From NCBI RefSeq assembly GCF_900104115.1, contig NZ_FNJM01000011.1, positions 1 to 64,000 on the forward strand: a DNA stretch of 64,000 nt. The letters are read 5' to 3'. The position numbers were made by a program, and so were the translations under genes. Below, one piece after another: positions 50,209 through 58,537 of the stretch. Origin of the DNA: Clostridium gasigenes (lineage in GTDB: Bacteria > Bacillota > Clostridia > Clostridiales > Clostridiaceae). The notes below the pieces were generated by a model that ran no database searches, was not told where the DNA came from, and was given only the letters and a program-made list of their open reading frames with translations. Positions within the stretch are counted from its first letter, which is position 1. The number at the start of each line of letters is the position of its first letter.

Positions 50209-51537
50209 ATGAATAAAATTTTAAAATCTATCATACCAGTACTTTTTTGTGCAAGTTTAATTGTGCCAAATGGTATATCGGTAAAAGCAGAAACAATGAC
50301 TAATACGAAACTAGAAGCAAAAGCAACAAGTAAAAAAAGGATAGTGACATATTTTCCAAGTTGGGGAACTTATCAGGCGGCACAACAAAACATTACTGTA
50401 TCGAATATAGCTTGGGATAAAGTAACACATGTTAATCATGGTTTTTTTGAAATTACAAATGATTACAAAATTCAAACTACAGATTCATATGCAGATTATG
50501 AAAATGAGGGATTTGGACATGGTCCGAAGCAAGATTGGGATAAATATCCTATAACAGGAGTGCCAGCTGGGACCGTATATGGGCATTTTGGGGAATACAA
50601 ATACTATAAGGAAAAATATCCAGATGTTAAGTTATTAATATCAGTTGGAGGATGGACAAGAAGTGATAAATTCCACGAATTAGCTAAGAGTCCGGCGCAT
50701 AGGAAAACCCTTGCAATGAGTATGGTTAACTTTATGAAAAAGTATCCTTTTATTGATGGTATGGATATAGATTGGGAATATCCAGGGATTACTAGAGCTT
50801 CAGAGGATCAATATGATAGGGGATGCGTTGGTGGACCAGAGGATAAGGAAAATTTCACGCTTTTATTAAAAGATATTAGAGAAACATTTAATGCAAATGG
50901 AATGTCTGAAAAGCTTTTAACTGTAGCAGTTTCAGCAGGAGAAGCAAAAATAAAAATGACTGAACCAGATAAGTATGCCAAATATGTAGATTATATTGGT
51001 GTAATGACTTATGATTTTGCAGGTAGTTGGGATAATGTCACAGGTAATTTGGCAGGTTTATATCAAAATCCAGCAGATAAGATAAGACCTAAGTTTAATA
51101 TGGATGACGCAATGAAAATTTTTAAAGATGAATATAAGGTTCCAGCAGATAAACTTTTAGCAGGAACACCATTATATTCAAGAGGATGGGGTGGGGTTGA
51201 ACCGGGCCCAAATGGTGATGGATTATTCCAACCAGCCAAATCAAGTTTTAAAGGTAATCTTGGTGAGGGTGGTCAATACTCTTGGTATGATATACCTGCT
51301 ATGGAGAAATCATCAGAATGGCAAAAATTTAGAGATCCAATAGCTAGAACACCTTATCTTTACAATAAATCTAAAAAGCAATTTATAACTTATGAAGATG
51401 AACAATCATTAACAGAGAGAGTAAGCTATGTTAATAAAAACAACTATGGTGGATTAATAGTTTGGGATGCAAGCGGAGATAATATTAAGGCAGGACATCC
51501 TATGCATACAATTATGTACAATGGATTTAAGAATTGA
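50209..51537 (+). CDS. GH18 chitinase (442 residues, secreted)
   Basis: A signal peptide ends near VKAE (about residue 27). The catalytic TIM barrel contains KLLISVGGWTRSD (the SxGG motif), DGMDIDWEYPG with catalytic Glu at residue 190 (DxxDxDxE), VSAGEAKIKMTEPDKYAKYV, DYIGVMTYDFAGSWD (the MxYD motif), and YSRGWGGVEPGPNGDGLFQP followed by the Trp near the end (GGLIVWDASGDN). It lacks a separate chitin-binding domain. GGGAGG ribosome site. First gene of a two-chitinase operon (50 bp to the next start). It hydrolyses chitin oligomers or chitin. Confidence 0.95.
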   Translation: MNKILKSIIPVLFCASLIVPNGISVKAETMTNTKLEAKATSKKRIVTYFPSWGTYQAAQQNITVSNIAWDKVTHVNHGFFEITNDYKIQTTDSYADYENEGFGHGPKQDWDKYPITGVPAGTVYGHFGEYKYYKEKYPDVKLLISVGGWTRSDKFHELAKSPAHRKTLAMSMVNFMKKYPFIDGMDIDWEYPGITRASEDQYDRGCVGGPEDKENFTLLLKDIRETFNANGMSEKLLTVAVSAGEAKIKMTEPDKYAKYVDYIGVMTYDFAGSWDNVTGNLAGLYQNPADKIRPKFNMDDAMKIFKDEYKVPADKLLAGTPLYSRGWGGVEPGPNGDGLFQPAKSSFKGNLGEGGQYSWYDIPAMEKSSEWQKFRDPIARTPYLYNKSKKQFITYEDEQSLTERVSYVNKNNYGGLIVWDASGDNIKAGHPMHTIMYNGFKN

Positions 51538-51586
51538 AGTATTGTTAAGTCAAGGTTTAAAATAGAAGATTGTAAGGAGGGATATA

Positions 51587-53116
51587 ATGAGTAAGAAATT
51601 TAATAAAATTTTATCACTAGTGATAGTAGCAATGTTATCCATATTATTTGTACCAAGTATAAAAACAAAGGCAGCCACTAATTTAGGGGATAGATTATTA
51701 GTTGGATATTGGCACAATTTCATAAATGGTGCTGGTATTATTAAATTAAGTGAGGTTTCAAATAGCTGGGATGTTATAAATGTTTCATTTGGAGAAACAT
51801 TTGGGGATAAGGCAGTAGTTGAACTTCATCCAGTTTATGATGAAGTTGAGTTCATTAAGGACATTAAAAATCTTCAACTTAAGGGGAAAAAAGTTGTTTT
51901 ATCTTTAGGGGGAGCTGAAGGCGCTATAAAAATTTCTACAGAATCAGATAGACAAAAATTTATGACATCTGTTGTAGGTTTAATTGAAAAATATGGATTT
52001 GATGGGATTGACATTGACTTAGAAGGTGGAAGTGGTATGATTCTTCAATCCGGAGATACTGATTTTAGAAATCCAACTACTCCACAAATTGTTAACTTCA
52101 TTAAAAGTATTAAAGAACTTGATAAAAAGTATGGAAGTAACTTTATAATAAGTATGGCTCCAGAATTATCATATGTTCAAGGTGGCATAATAGCATATGC
52201 AAACAATTGGGGAGCATATTTACCATTAATTCATGGAGTTCGTGATCAATTAGATTATCTTCAAGTTCAACATTACAATAGTGGTGGAAATTTATGTTTA
52301 GATGGAAATACTTATAAAGAAGGTACAGCAGATTTTCATGTATCAATGATAGATATGTTATTAAAAGGGTTCCCAATAGGTGGGAATAAAAATAATATGT
52401 TTCCTCCACTTAGACAAAATCAAATTGTAATTGGAGTACCATCGTCAACACCGTCAGCAGGAAGTGGATATACAGCTCCAGCTGAGATGAAAAAGGCATT
52501 AGATTATTTAATAAAAGGTCAAAGCTTTGGTGGACAATATAAAATGGAGGGAAATGGTTATCCAGAGTTAAGGGGTATGATGACATGGTCAATTAACTGG
52601 GATGTTAAATATAATTCAGAGTTTATAAATAATTATAGACCATATTTTGATGCATTACCTAAATTAAATGATGCACTAAAGAAAGCATCAATAAGCTCAA
52701 GTGATGTGGTTAATGGAGATTATGAATTAACAGTAAATATTCCTTCAAGAAATACAGCAACAAGCTATAAAGTTATAGAAGGAATAACTGCAATTGCATC
52801 AGGAACATTGAAGCCTTCTTTAACAGAAGCTCAAGTAATAACAAATAAAATAATAAATAAGCAGATTGGAAGTTATAAGTACACAGTAGTGCTAACAGAT
52901 GAAAAAGGACAAGCTGTTACATCTAGCGAATTAGTAGTTACGGTTAAAGATCCAAATGAAAATCCAAAACCAAGTGTAGATAATTATGATTCAGTGCACC
53001 CATATACTTTTGGTGATATAGTAATATACAATGGAAAAGAATATAAATCACAAGGTTGGTGGGTTGTCGGTATTACACCAGGTACTAATGATGGCGTATG
53101 GAAACCAATGAAATAA
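51587..53116 (+). CDS. GH18 chitinase with Fn3-like linker and C-terminal CBM5/12 domain
   Basis: Signal peptide of about 30 residues, cleaved near TKA. GH18 barrel: KKVVLSLGGAEGA (SxGG), DGIDIDLEGG with catalytic Glu at residue 146, and LRGMMTWSINWD at the end; the barrel is of the ChiD-type with LQVQHYNSGG in place of the MxYD motif. Residues about 365-455 form an Ig/Fn3-like linker domain (DYELTVNIPSRNTATSYKVI). The C-terminal 40 residues, YDSVHPYTFGDIVIYNGKEY and KSQGWWVVGITPGTNDGVWK, are a CBM5/12 chitin-binding module with aligned aromatics. Together with the preceding chitinase it forms an operon. Confidence 0.95.
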   Translation: MSKKFNKILSLVIVAMLSILFVPSIKTKAATNLGDRLLVGYWHNFINGAGIIKLSEVSNSWDVINVSFGETFGDKAVVELHPVYDEVEFIKDIKNLQLKGKKVVLSLGGAEGAIKISTESDRQKFMTSVVGLIEKYGFDGIDIDLEGGSGMILQSGDTDFRNPTTPQIVNFIKSIKELDKKYGSNFIISMAPELSYVQGGIIAYANNWGAYLPLIHGVRDQLDYLQVQHYNSGGNLCLDGNTYKEGTADFHVSMIDMLLKGFPIGGNKNNMFPPLRQNQIVIGVPSSTPSAGSGYTAPAEMKKALDYLIKGQSFGGQYKMEGNGYPELRGMMTWSINWDVKYNSEFINNYRPYFDALPKLNDALKKASISSSDVVNGDYELTVNIPSRNTATSYKVIEGITAIASGTLKPSLTEAQVITNKIINKQIGSYKYTVVLTDEKGQAVTSSELVVTVKDPNENPKPSVDNYDSVHPYTFGDIVIYNGKEYKSQGWWVVGITPGTNDGVWKPMK

Positions 53117-53213
53117 TACTTTAATGGATCTTGTTGGATGAATTTTATTTCAAAGAAAGAATCTAGTCAGAAGTGTAAAAGATTACAATGAGTATAAAAT
53201 TCAATATTATTGT

Positions 53214-53248
53214 ACAACCTTCAATTATAAGATTGGAGGTTGTTTTTT
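53214..53248 (+). terminator. Terminator whose 3' arm contains the next gene's ribosome site
   Basis: ACAACCTTCAAT (53214-53225) pairs with ATTGGAGGTTGT (53232-53243), 12 bp with one wobble, then T6. It ends the chitinase transcript, but the GGAGG (53235-53239) inside the stem is the ribosome site of the beta-lactamase-fold gene starting at 53252. Confidence 0.8.
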
Positions 53249-53251
53249 ATT

Positions 53252-54202
53252 ATGGATAAATTTATGATAAAAAGTGCTTTTAGAAAGGTAAGGGGAGTAA
53301 CGGTTAGTATTACATTATTGTTGTTAACATTTAATTTAATTTGTTATAAAACTTTTGCAAATGTAAAAACAGGTAATTTAGAAAAAGAAATAGGTATGGC
53401 TGAGGATAAACTTAAGAATCATCAATTATTAAGTTTAAGTGGTAAGGAGGAAGCTTTAGAAACTAATATTTCCATAGAGCAAAGAATAGCACTATATTTA
53501 GAGGGAGGTATAAAAGATTTTGGATTTATTTATTATGATTTAACTACAAAGGAAAAGATAGTGATTAATGAAAATAAAGTCTTTATAGCTGCAAGTACAT
53601 ATAAGGTAGGATTAAACATGCTTGTATATGAAGATATTATAAATGGTGTATTAGAAATAAATCAAGGGATTATATATGATGATGATAAAGATTTTGAAGA
53701 TGGAACAGGAATACTTAAGAATGAAATAGACACAACATTAACAAAACCAGTTTTATTGCAAAAATTATTAGATCTGTCAATTATTGAGTCGGATAATATT
53801 GCATCTAAAATGTTAAAGAGAACATTAGGTGGAGACAAAGAGACTAGAAAAAGAATAAATGAGATGGCTGAATTAAGTTGTGATACAGATAGTAATAAAA
53901 CTACACCAGAAATTCAATTTAAATTACTTGAAAATTTATATAAAAATAGAGAAAATACATATTACACACACCTTTTAAATATTATGAAAGAAACAGAATT
54001 TCATGATAGGTTAGATAAATATCTCCCTTATGAGATAGTAGCTCATAAAATAGGGAATTATGAAGAATCAATTAATGATATTGCAATTATATTTACTGAT
54101 AAACCTTATATTATTGTAGCTTACTCTGAAGGAATAGATGAAGCTAATGAAAAAATAGCTAAAATATCAAAAATGATATATAGTGAACAATTGAAAAAAT
54201 AA
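53252..54202 (+). CDS. Class A beta-lactamase-fold serine hydrolase
   Basis: The start was taken as ATG 53252; the TTG at 53240 abuts the ribosome site. Product 316 residues: signal-anchor (about 16-35), then a penicillin-binding-fold domain with SxxK in FIAASTYKVGLN (Ser115, Lys118), SDN in IESDNIAS (Ser180), and HKIG at residues 265-268 in place of the usual K-T/S-G. The class A omega-loop Glu cannot be clearly placed, so antibiotic hydrolysis is uncertain; it may be a wall hydrolase/transpeptidase-type enzyme. It follows the chitinase operon behind a terminator that hides its ribosome site. Confidence 0.85.
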   Translation: MDKFMIKSAFRKVRGVTVSITLLLLTFNLICYKTFANVKTGNLEKEIGMAEDKLKNHQLLSLSGKEEALETNISIEQRIALYLEGGIKDFGFIYYDLTTKEKIVINENKVFIAASTYKVGLNMLVYEDIINGVLEINQGIIYDDDKDFEDGTGILKNEIDTTLTKPVLLQKLLDLSIIESDNIASKMLKRTLGGDKETRKRINEMAELSCDTDSNKTTPEIQFKLLENLYKNRENTYYTHLLNIMKETEFHDRLDKYLPYEIVAHKIGNYEESINDIAIIFTDKPYIIVAYSEGIDEANEKIAKISKMIYSEQLKK

Positions 54203-54261
54203 TATTAATAAGGCATACATTATATTTTTCAAATCTTTAAGATAGATATGAATTAAAAAAA

Positions 54262-54298
54262 ACAAAGAAACAGTGGCATTTTGCCCCTGTTTCTTTGT
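54262..54298 (-). terminator. Terminator of the 49-residue gene (minus strand)
   Basis: ACAAAGAAACAG (54262-54273) pairs with CTGTTTCTTTGT (54287-54298), with GGC/GCC extending the stem. A T8 run follows on the minus strand only. Confidence 0.85.
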
Positions 54299-54368
54299 AT
54301 GGTTATATACACTAATAAATATTACAAATTTTGGACTAGTAGAGAAGATTTTATCTGCTATTTCAATA

Positions 54369-54518
54369 TTAGAAATGACTGCTTATTTCATCTTTTTGGA
54401 TTCTTTTTAAATCTTTTAATCTTAAACCTGTTGCATTCATAATTGTATCCCAAGATTCGCCTTGAATTAACATTTGTTTAGCCTGATTGCTAACTGTGTC
54501 CTTATCTTTAATGTCCAT
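54369..54518 (-). CDS. Small conserved-looking protein, 49 residues, HTH-like
   Basis: MDIKDKDTVSNQAKQMLIQG then ESWDTIMNATGLRLKDLKRI and QKDEISSHF. An AAGGAG site (54530-54535) sits correctly for ATG 54518 and touches the earlier ATG, which sets the start. The segment ESWDTIMNATGLRLKDLKRI resembles a helix-turn-helix; very small proteins of this kind recur in clostridia, but the function is not known. It has its own ribosome site and a strong minus-strand terminator, so it is a real monocistronic gene lying between the beta-lactamase-fold and WG-repeat genes. Confidence 0.75.
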   Translation of the reverse strand: MDIKDKDTVSNQAKQMLIQGESWDTIMNATGLRLKDLKRIQKDEISSHF

Positions 54519-54681
54519 TTTTATCATCTCCTTAATTTTGCTTCAATAGTATTTTAACTGTAATGATTAAATTTTATACATTTTGATAGCAAGTTATATG
54601 AAAATTTCTAAGGGGAAAAGAGAAACATTATATATATAAAACTATACTATTTATTATAAGTAATAAATAGAGAGGTAATAT

Positions 54682-56436
54682 ATGAGTTTAAAAACAAAGT
54701 ATTCTTTATATCCAGCATTAGTAAATACAAAGGATGGAGCAAATTATGGGTATATAAATAGAAAAAGCATTTTCAAAATAACTCCAAAATTTACAGTAGC
54801 ATATGATTTTAATGATTCCAATAGAGCTATAGTTAGCAAGGATGATAAATATGGATTAATTGATACAGAGGGTAATTTAAAAGTAAATTTTATTTATAGT
54901 AGTATATCACCATTTAAGGAAGGCTTAGCTGTGTATACTTTAAATGATAAAATGGGGGTAATGGATAAGTTAGGGAATAGCATTACTAAAAAAAATTATA
55001 ACTTTATTAATGATTATAGTAATGGCATGGCGTTAGTTGGTGAAAGTGATGGAAGTGATGATTATAAGTATGGTTACCTTAATAAGGATGGCGTAGAAGT
55101 AATACCTACAAAATATAAACAAGCTAATGATTTTAATGGTGGCTATGCAGTAGTAAAAATAAAAGATGGTGAATTTGCATTAATAGATTTAACTGGAAAA
55201 TTAATTAATAAATATAACTATCAATATGTAGGTGGCTATGGTGAAGGCTTAATGTTTTTCTCAAATGGATTTGGTGAAAAATATGGGTATATTAATGTAG
55301 CTGGTGAAATAGTTATAGAACCTACTTATTTTACAGCAACTGGTTTTAAAGATGGAATGGCTATAGTAAGTATTGATGAAGGTTATAATGGTCCAAATGG
55401 AGTTATAAATAATAAAGGTAAATATATTTATTCGCCAATTTATAGCAATATAAACTTATTAGGTGAGGACCGAGTCTCTTTAGGGATGCCCATAGGTGAA
55501 GGTGAAATTAATCTTACAAGTATTTATGCAATAGGGAACAATAGAGGGGATATATTTACTGATTTTAAATTCTTAGTAGTTGGGAACTACAATAATGGAT
55601 TATCTTATGGATCAAATGAAGAATACACTTTTTTTATAGATAAATCAGGTAAACCAATTAAAGACCTCCCTAAAGTAAAGGGCAGTGGAACTTTAGAAAT
55701 AAAAGATGGTATAGTTTACTCGGATATAGATTATGAGCCATACTATTTAAATAAAGATGGAAGTGTTATTTATAAACCCAATAAAAAAATTATATTATCT
55801 GATAAATACTCTGTTATAAAGGAAAAGTATAAACCAAATATTAATTATTTAATTTATTATCCTGTAATTATTGGAGTATATAATAAAAAAATCAATATTG
55901 AAATAAATAAAAAACTATGGGATATGTCATACTTTACACCTTATGCAGAAGAGGGAAAAAATAAGAATAGTGTTATAACTAAAGATGATGTTTTAGATTA
56001 TAGTTATTATGGAAATTTTACAATAGAATTTTATAAAAAGGATTTATTAGTTCTAAATCTTTCGGGATATTATTATCCAATAGGAGCAGCCCATGGGATG
56101 CCGAGTAAAAAAACGCCTTGTATAAATTTAGTTACAGGTAAATTCTATTCATTAGGAGATTTATTTATGGGTGGAGTTTACTATACAGGAGAGTTAAATA
56201 AAATAATTAATAATATGATAGAAACAGATCCACAATATGAGTATGTATTTAAAGATGCATTTAAAGGAATAACAGAAAAACAAGATTTTTATGTAGATAA
56301 GGATAATTTATATATTTATTATCCACCTTATGAAATAGGACCATACTCAGCTGGTTTCATTACCTTTAAAATTAATTTTGATGAAATAAAGGGTATGATA
56401 AATAAAAATGGAGAGTTTTATAAATCATTTAATTAA
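54682..56436 (+). CDS. WG-repeat protein with C-terminal DUF3298 domain
   Basis: 584 residues without a signal peptide. Repeated units of about 40-60 residues, each with G-(Y/L)-I-(N/D)-x2-G (YGYINRKSIFKITPKF; YGLIDTEGNLKVNF; GVMDKLGNSITKKNYNFIND; YGYLNKDGVEVIPTKYKQAN; FALIDLTGKLINKYNY; YGYINVAGEIVIEPTYF), up to about residue 380, form WG repeats. The C-terminal part, GYYYPIGAAHGMPSKKTPCI through DNLYIYYPPYEIGPYSAGFI, is DUF3298, as in RsiV-type proteins. Ribosome site AGAGAGG. Location (cytoplasmic or non-classically exported) unclear; role unknown. Confidence 0.88.
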   Translation: MSLKTKYSLYPALVNTKDGANYGYINRKSIFKITPKFTVAYDFNDSNRAIVSKDDKYGLIDTEGNLKVNFIYSSISPFKEGLAVYTLNDKMGVMDKLGNSITKKNYNFINDYSNGMALVGESDGSDDYKYGYLNKDGVEVIPTKYKQANDFNGGYAVVKIKDGEFALIDLTGKLINKYNYQYVGGYGEGLMFFSNGFGEKYGYINVAGEIVIEPTYFTATGFKDGMAIVSIDEGYNGPNGVINNKGKYIYSPIYSNINLLGEDRVSLGMPIGEGEINLTSIYAIGNNRGDIFTDFKFLVVGNYNNGLSYGSNEEYTFFIDKSGKPIKDLPKVKGSGTLEIKDGIVYSDIDYEPYYLNKDGSVIYKPNKKIILSDKYSVIKEKYKPNINYLIYYPVIIGVYNKKINIEINKKLWDMSYFTPYAEEGKNKNSVITKDDVLDYSYYGNFTIEFYKKDLLVLNLSGYYYPIGAAHGMPSKKTPCINLVTGKFYSLGDLFMGGVYYTGELNKIINNMIETDPQYEYVFKDAFKGITEKQDFYVDKDNLYIYYPPYEIGPYSAGFITFKINFDEIKGMINKNGEFYKSFN

Positions 56437-56473
56437 GTTTGAGTTATTTAGAATGAAAATAAATTGCATGTGT

Positions 56474-56502
56474 AAAAGTACTTAGTGATAAGTACTTTTT
56501 TT
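56474..56502 (+). terminator. Terminator after the WG-repeat gene
   Basis: AAAAGTACTTA (56474-56484), GTGA loop, TAAGTACTTTT (56489-56499), then TTT. Confidence 0.9.
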
Positions 56503-56576
56503 GATTAAGGCACTTTTATAAGAATAACAAAGAAGTTATGTTATAAATTTTGAGATGTTTTTAATAATGTATATTA

Positions 56577-56639
56577 TTGACATAAATATTTTTATAGGTT
56601 AATATAATATGAAGCAAGCTTCATGTGAAGGTAACTTCA
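56577..56639 (+). promoter_or_regulatory. XRE-gene promoter with two tandem TGAAG-N4-CTTCA operators
   Basis: TTGACA (56577-56582), 17-bp spacer, TAATAT (56600-56605), start about 56612. The operators TGAAGCAAGCTTCA (56610-56623) and TGAAGGTAACTTCA (56626-56639) match the same palindrome, centres 16 bp apart, covering the start site. An autorepressing XRE protein is the likely binder. Confidence 0.7.
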
Positions 56640-56670
56640 TATATATATTAATATGAATGGAGGAATTCTA

Positions 56671-56913
56671 TTGAAAAATAGAGTCAAAGAGTTACGTACA
56701 GATTTAAAGATGACGCAAGAACAATTATCTGATTTAGTTTCTGTTTCCTCTAGAACAATAATATCACTGGAGAAAGGTCAGTATAATCCATCAATTTTAT
56801 TGGCTTATAAAATAGCATGTGTTTTTAACACAACAATAGAAGAACTATATTGCCTTAAAGAAAATTTAAGAGAGAGGGATGAACAATATGATAAAAGATA
56901 TAAAAATTTATAA
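56671..56913 (+). CDS. XRE-family helix-turn-helix regulator (YozG-like)
   Basis: The start is TTG at 56671, eight bases after GGAGG (56658-56662); the upstream ATG has no ribosome site. 80 residues: MKNRVKELRTDLKMTQEQLS, DLVSVSSRTIISLEKGQYNP, SILLAYKIACVFNTTIEELY, then a basic tail. This is the Cro/CI five-helix fold, with QEQLSDLVSVSSRTIISLEK as the HTH. It overlaps the next gene (a membrane protein broken by a frameshift), as in the common YozG plus DUF2178-like membrane protein pair. Tandem operators in its own promoter suggest autoregulation. Confidence 0.93.
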   Translation: MKNRVKELRTDLKMTQEQLSDLVSVSSRTIISLEKGQYNPSILLAYKIACVFNTTIEELYCLKENLRERDEQYDKRYKNL

Positions 56914-57318
56914 TAAAAAGAAGTTTTGGAGTGGTGTTTTATCTCTTAGTTTAGTTCTTATGAGTATAGTGATTTTATTTTTAAAGCCAAAAAGCTTTGA
57001 TTTAAAAGGATTTTTTATAACGCTATTTCTCCTTTTAATCGGGATAAGTGACATTTCTAGAAGCATTAACCTTAAAGATACAAAAAAAGATGAACAAGAA
57101 GATGATGAAAGAAAGTATTTAATAGAACTAAAAGCCTCTTCATCAGCATTTACAATTAGCCAGTATTTATTATATATTCTTTTTTTATAGGTTGCTTTAG
57201 TTGGTATATAACCAAAATAGAGGCTGTATTATATGTAATTATTCCAATTGGGTGTATGACGGGGATTAATGTTATTATAGTTAGTATTACATATTTCTAT
57301 CAACAAAAAAGAAATTAG
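56888..57318 (+). pseudogene. Membrane protein partner of the XRE gene, frameshifted at a T7 tract
   Basis: Starts at ATG 56888 (GAGAGGG spaced ten bases). The first frame has a membrane helix KKFWSGVLSLSLVLMSIVIL, a second (KGFFITLFLLLIGISDIS), and KDEQEDDERKYLIELKASSS, then stops at 57190. The +1 frame after T7 (57180-57186) continues with FFIGCFSWYITKIEAVLYVI and IPIGCMTGINVIIVSITYFY, stopping at 57318 (QQKRN). One extra T (T8) would restore a single four-helix protein resembling DUF2178-type partners. Either a mutation, phase variation by slippage, or a sequence error. Confidence 0.75.
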
Positions 57319-57340
57319 TAATTAAGAAAGGATGAATAAT

Positions 57341-57643
57341 ATGGATTGGTATTGTGCAGTTTGGAATAGTGATAAAGTTAGTAATGAAATGGGAGCACAA
57401 TTTTTATATGAAAAGATATGTGAAGGGGAGTCGCCTCTAGTAGAAGATATAGATAGAATTGATGAGTTTTATGATGAGCTAATATTAAAAAATCAAAAGA
57501 TTAATGCAAGTAAAGGTAAAGGTTTTGTAGTAATAGGATGTGATTCAGATAATGCAGAAATTTTTTATGAGCTAGTTCAAGTATTAGCAAAAAAGCATGG
57601 ATTATCATTTTATGAACCGCAAAATATGACTTATGTATTTTAA
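57341..57643 (+). CDS. Hypothetical protein, 100 residues
   Basis: The start was set at 57341 because AAAGGATG (57327-57334) is nine bases upstream; the ATG at 57332 lies within it. Sequence MDWYCAVWNSDKVSNEMGAQ, FLYEKICEGESPLVEDIDRI, then NASKGKGFVVIGCDSDNAEI, FYELVQVLAKKHGLSFYEPQ. It is acidic and soluble, with a likely alpha/beta fold (FVVIGCDSDN as a strand-turn). It could be an immunity-type or small adaptor protein; I do not recognise a family. Single gene followed by a strong terminator. Confidence 0.7.
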   Translation: MDWYCAVWNSDKVSNEMGAQFLYEKICEGESPLVEDIDRIDEFYDELILKNQKINASKGKGFVVIGCDSDNAEIFYELVQVLAKKHGLSFYEPQNMTYVF

Positions 57644-57660
57644 AATTAAAGATATGAGTA

Positions 57661-57703
57661 GGGTATCTATTAGTGATGGTAAAATCATTAATAGATACCC
57701 TTT
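57661..57703. terminator. Terminator between converging genes
   Basis: GGGTATCTATTAGTGAT (57661-57677) pairs with ATCATTAATAGATACCC (57684-57700), 17 bp with a wobble, then TTT. It also closes the ABC-2 operon from the other side. Confidence 0.9.
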
Positions 57704-57741
57704 CTTAATGTCTAAATATAGAATTGCTGAGGAAATAGCAA

Positions 57742-58533
57742 TTAACTACCGGTACTTTCATATTTACTAATACCTATAACCCATATTCTATAAGCGATTA
57801 TAAAAGATACTATTGCAATAATACAAGTTAACAATATTCCTTTTATAAAGCCTTCTCTTCCTAAGAAATATGCTGCAGGATAATATCCTGTGAATGCAAA
57901 TGGAATTAAAAAGGTTATTATAAATCTTATAGCAGTAGGATATATAGTAATAGGATATTTAACAAAACTACTTAATTGATAAGCCATAAACATGTAGCTT
58001 TGTGCAAACTTAACCCAAAAAGCTAAGGATGTAACTGCAAGCTTTATAGCTGTATATATTAGTGTTGCAAATAAAATTACAATTATTAGTATAAGTAATT
58101 TACTTATACTTACTTCAATTCCAAGTTTAATCCAAGATACTATAAGAAGGGTAGTGCCTATAATTATTTCACCAAAGCCATCTGGCTGAAATTTTTCTGA
58201 AATAACTTGAAACAACGGATTAAGCGGTCTAACTAAATATTTATCAAATTCCCCTTGAACTATTGTTTTCCAACTAAATATCCACAAATAGTCTGTAAAA
58301 ACATGGTCTATTCCTCTAGGAATTTGTGCAAATCCATATATAAATAATATTTCGTAGAAACTCCATCCTTGAAGACTTGGAATAGAATTAAATATTAATT
58401 GAATAAAAATTACCCCAACAAATTGTACTAACACAAAACCTACTAATCCTAAAATAAAATCTGCTCTATATTCAATTAAGGTTTTAATATATTGTTGTAG
58501 AAATTTTAAATATAATTTCATATATCTCTTCAT
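57742..58533 (-). CDS. ABC-2 type permease (PF06182-like), second subunit
   Basis: 263 residues with six membrane helices and a short cytoplasmic head: MKRYMKLYLKFLQQYIKTLI, the early motif EYRADFILGLVGFVLVQFVG, and HVFTDYLWIFSWKTIVQGEF, DKYLVRPLNPLFQVISEKFQ (the conserved RP-x-NPL-x-Q motif). AGGAGG at 58542-58547. 4 bp after the other permease gene. The pair plus the ATPase form a typical three-gene export operon; related exporters handle drugs or lipids, but the substrate is not evident. Confidence 0.93.
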   Translation of the reverse strand: MKRYMKLYLKFLQQYIKTLIEYRADFILGLVGFVLVQFVGVIFIQLIFNSIPSLQGWSFYEILFIYGFAQIPRGIDHVFTDYLWIFSWKTIVQGEFDKYLVRPLNPLFQVISEKFQPDGFGEIIIGTTLLIVSWIKLGIEVSISKLLILIIVILFATLIYTAIKLAVTSLAFWVKFAQSYMFMAYQLSSFVKYPITIYPTAIRFIITFLIPFAFTGYYPAAYFLGREGFIKGILLTCIIAIVSFIIAYRIWVIGISKYESTGS

Positions 58534-58537
58534 ATAT

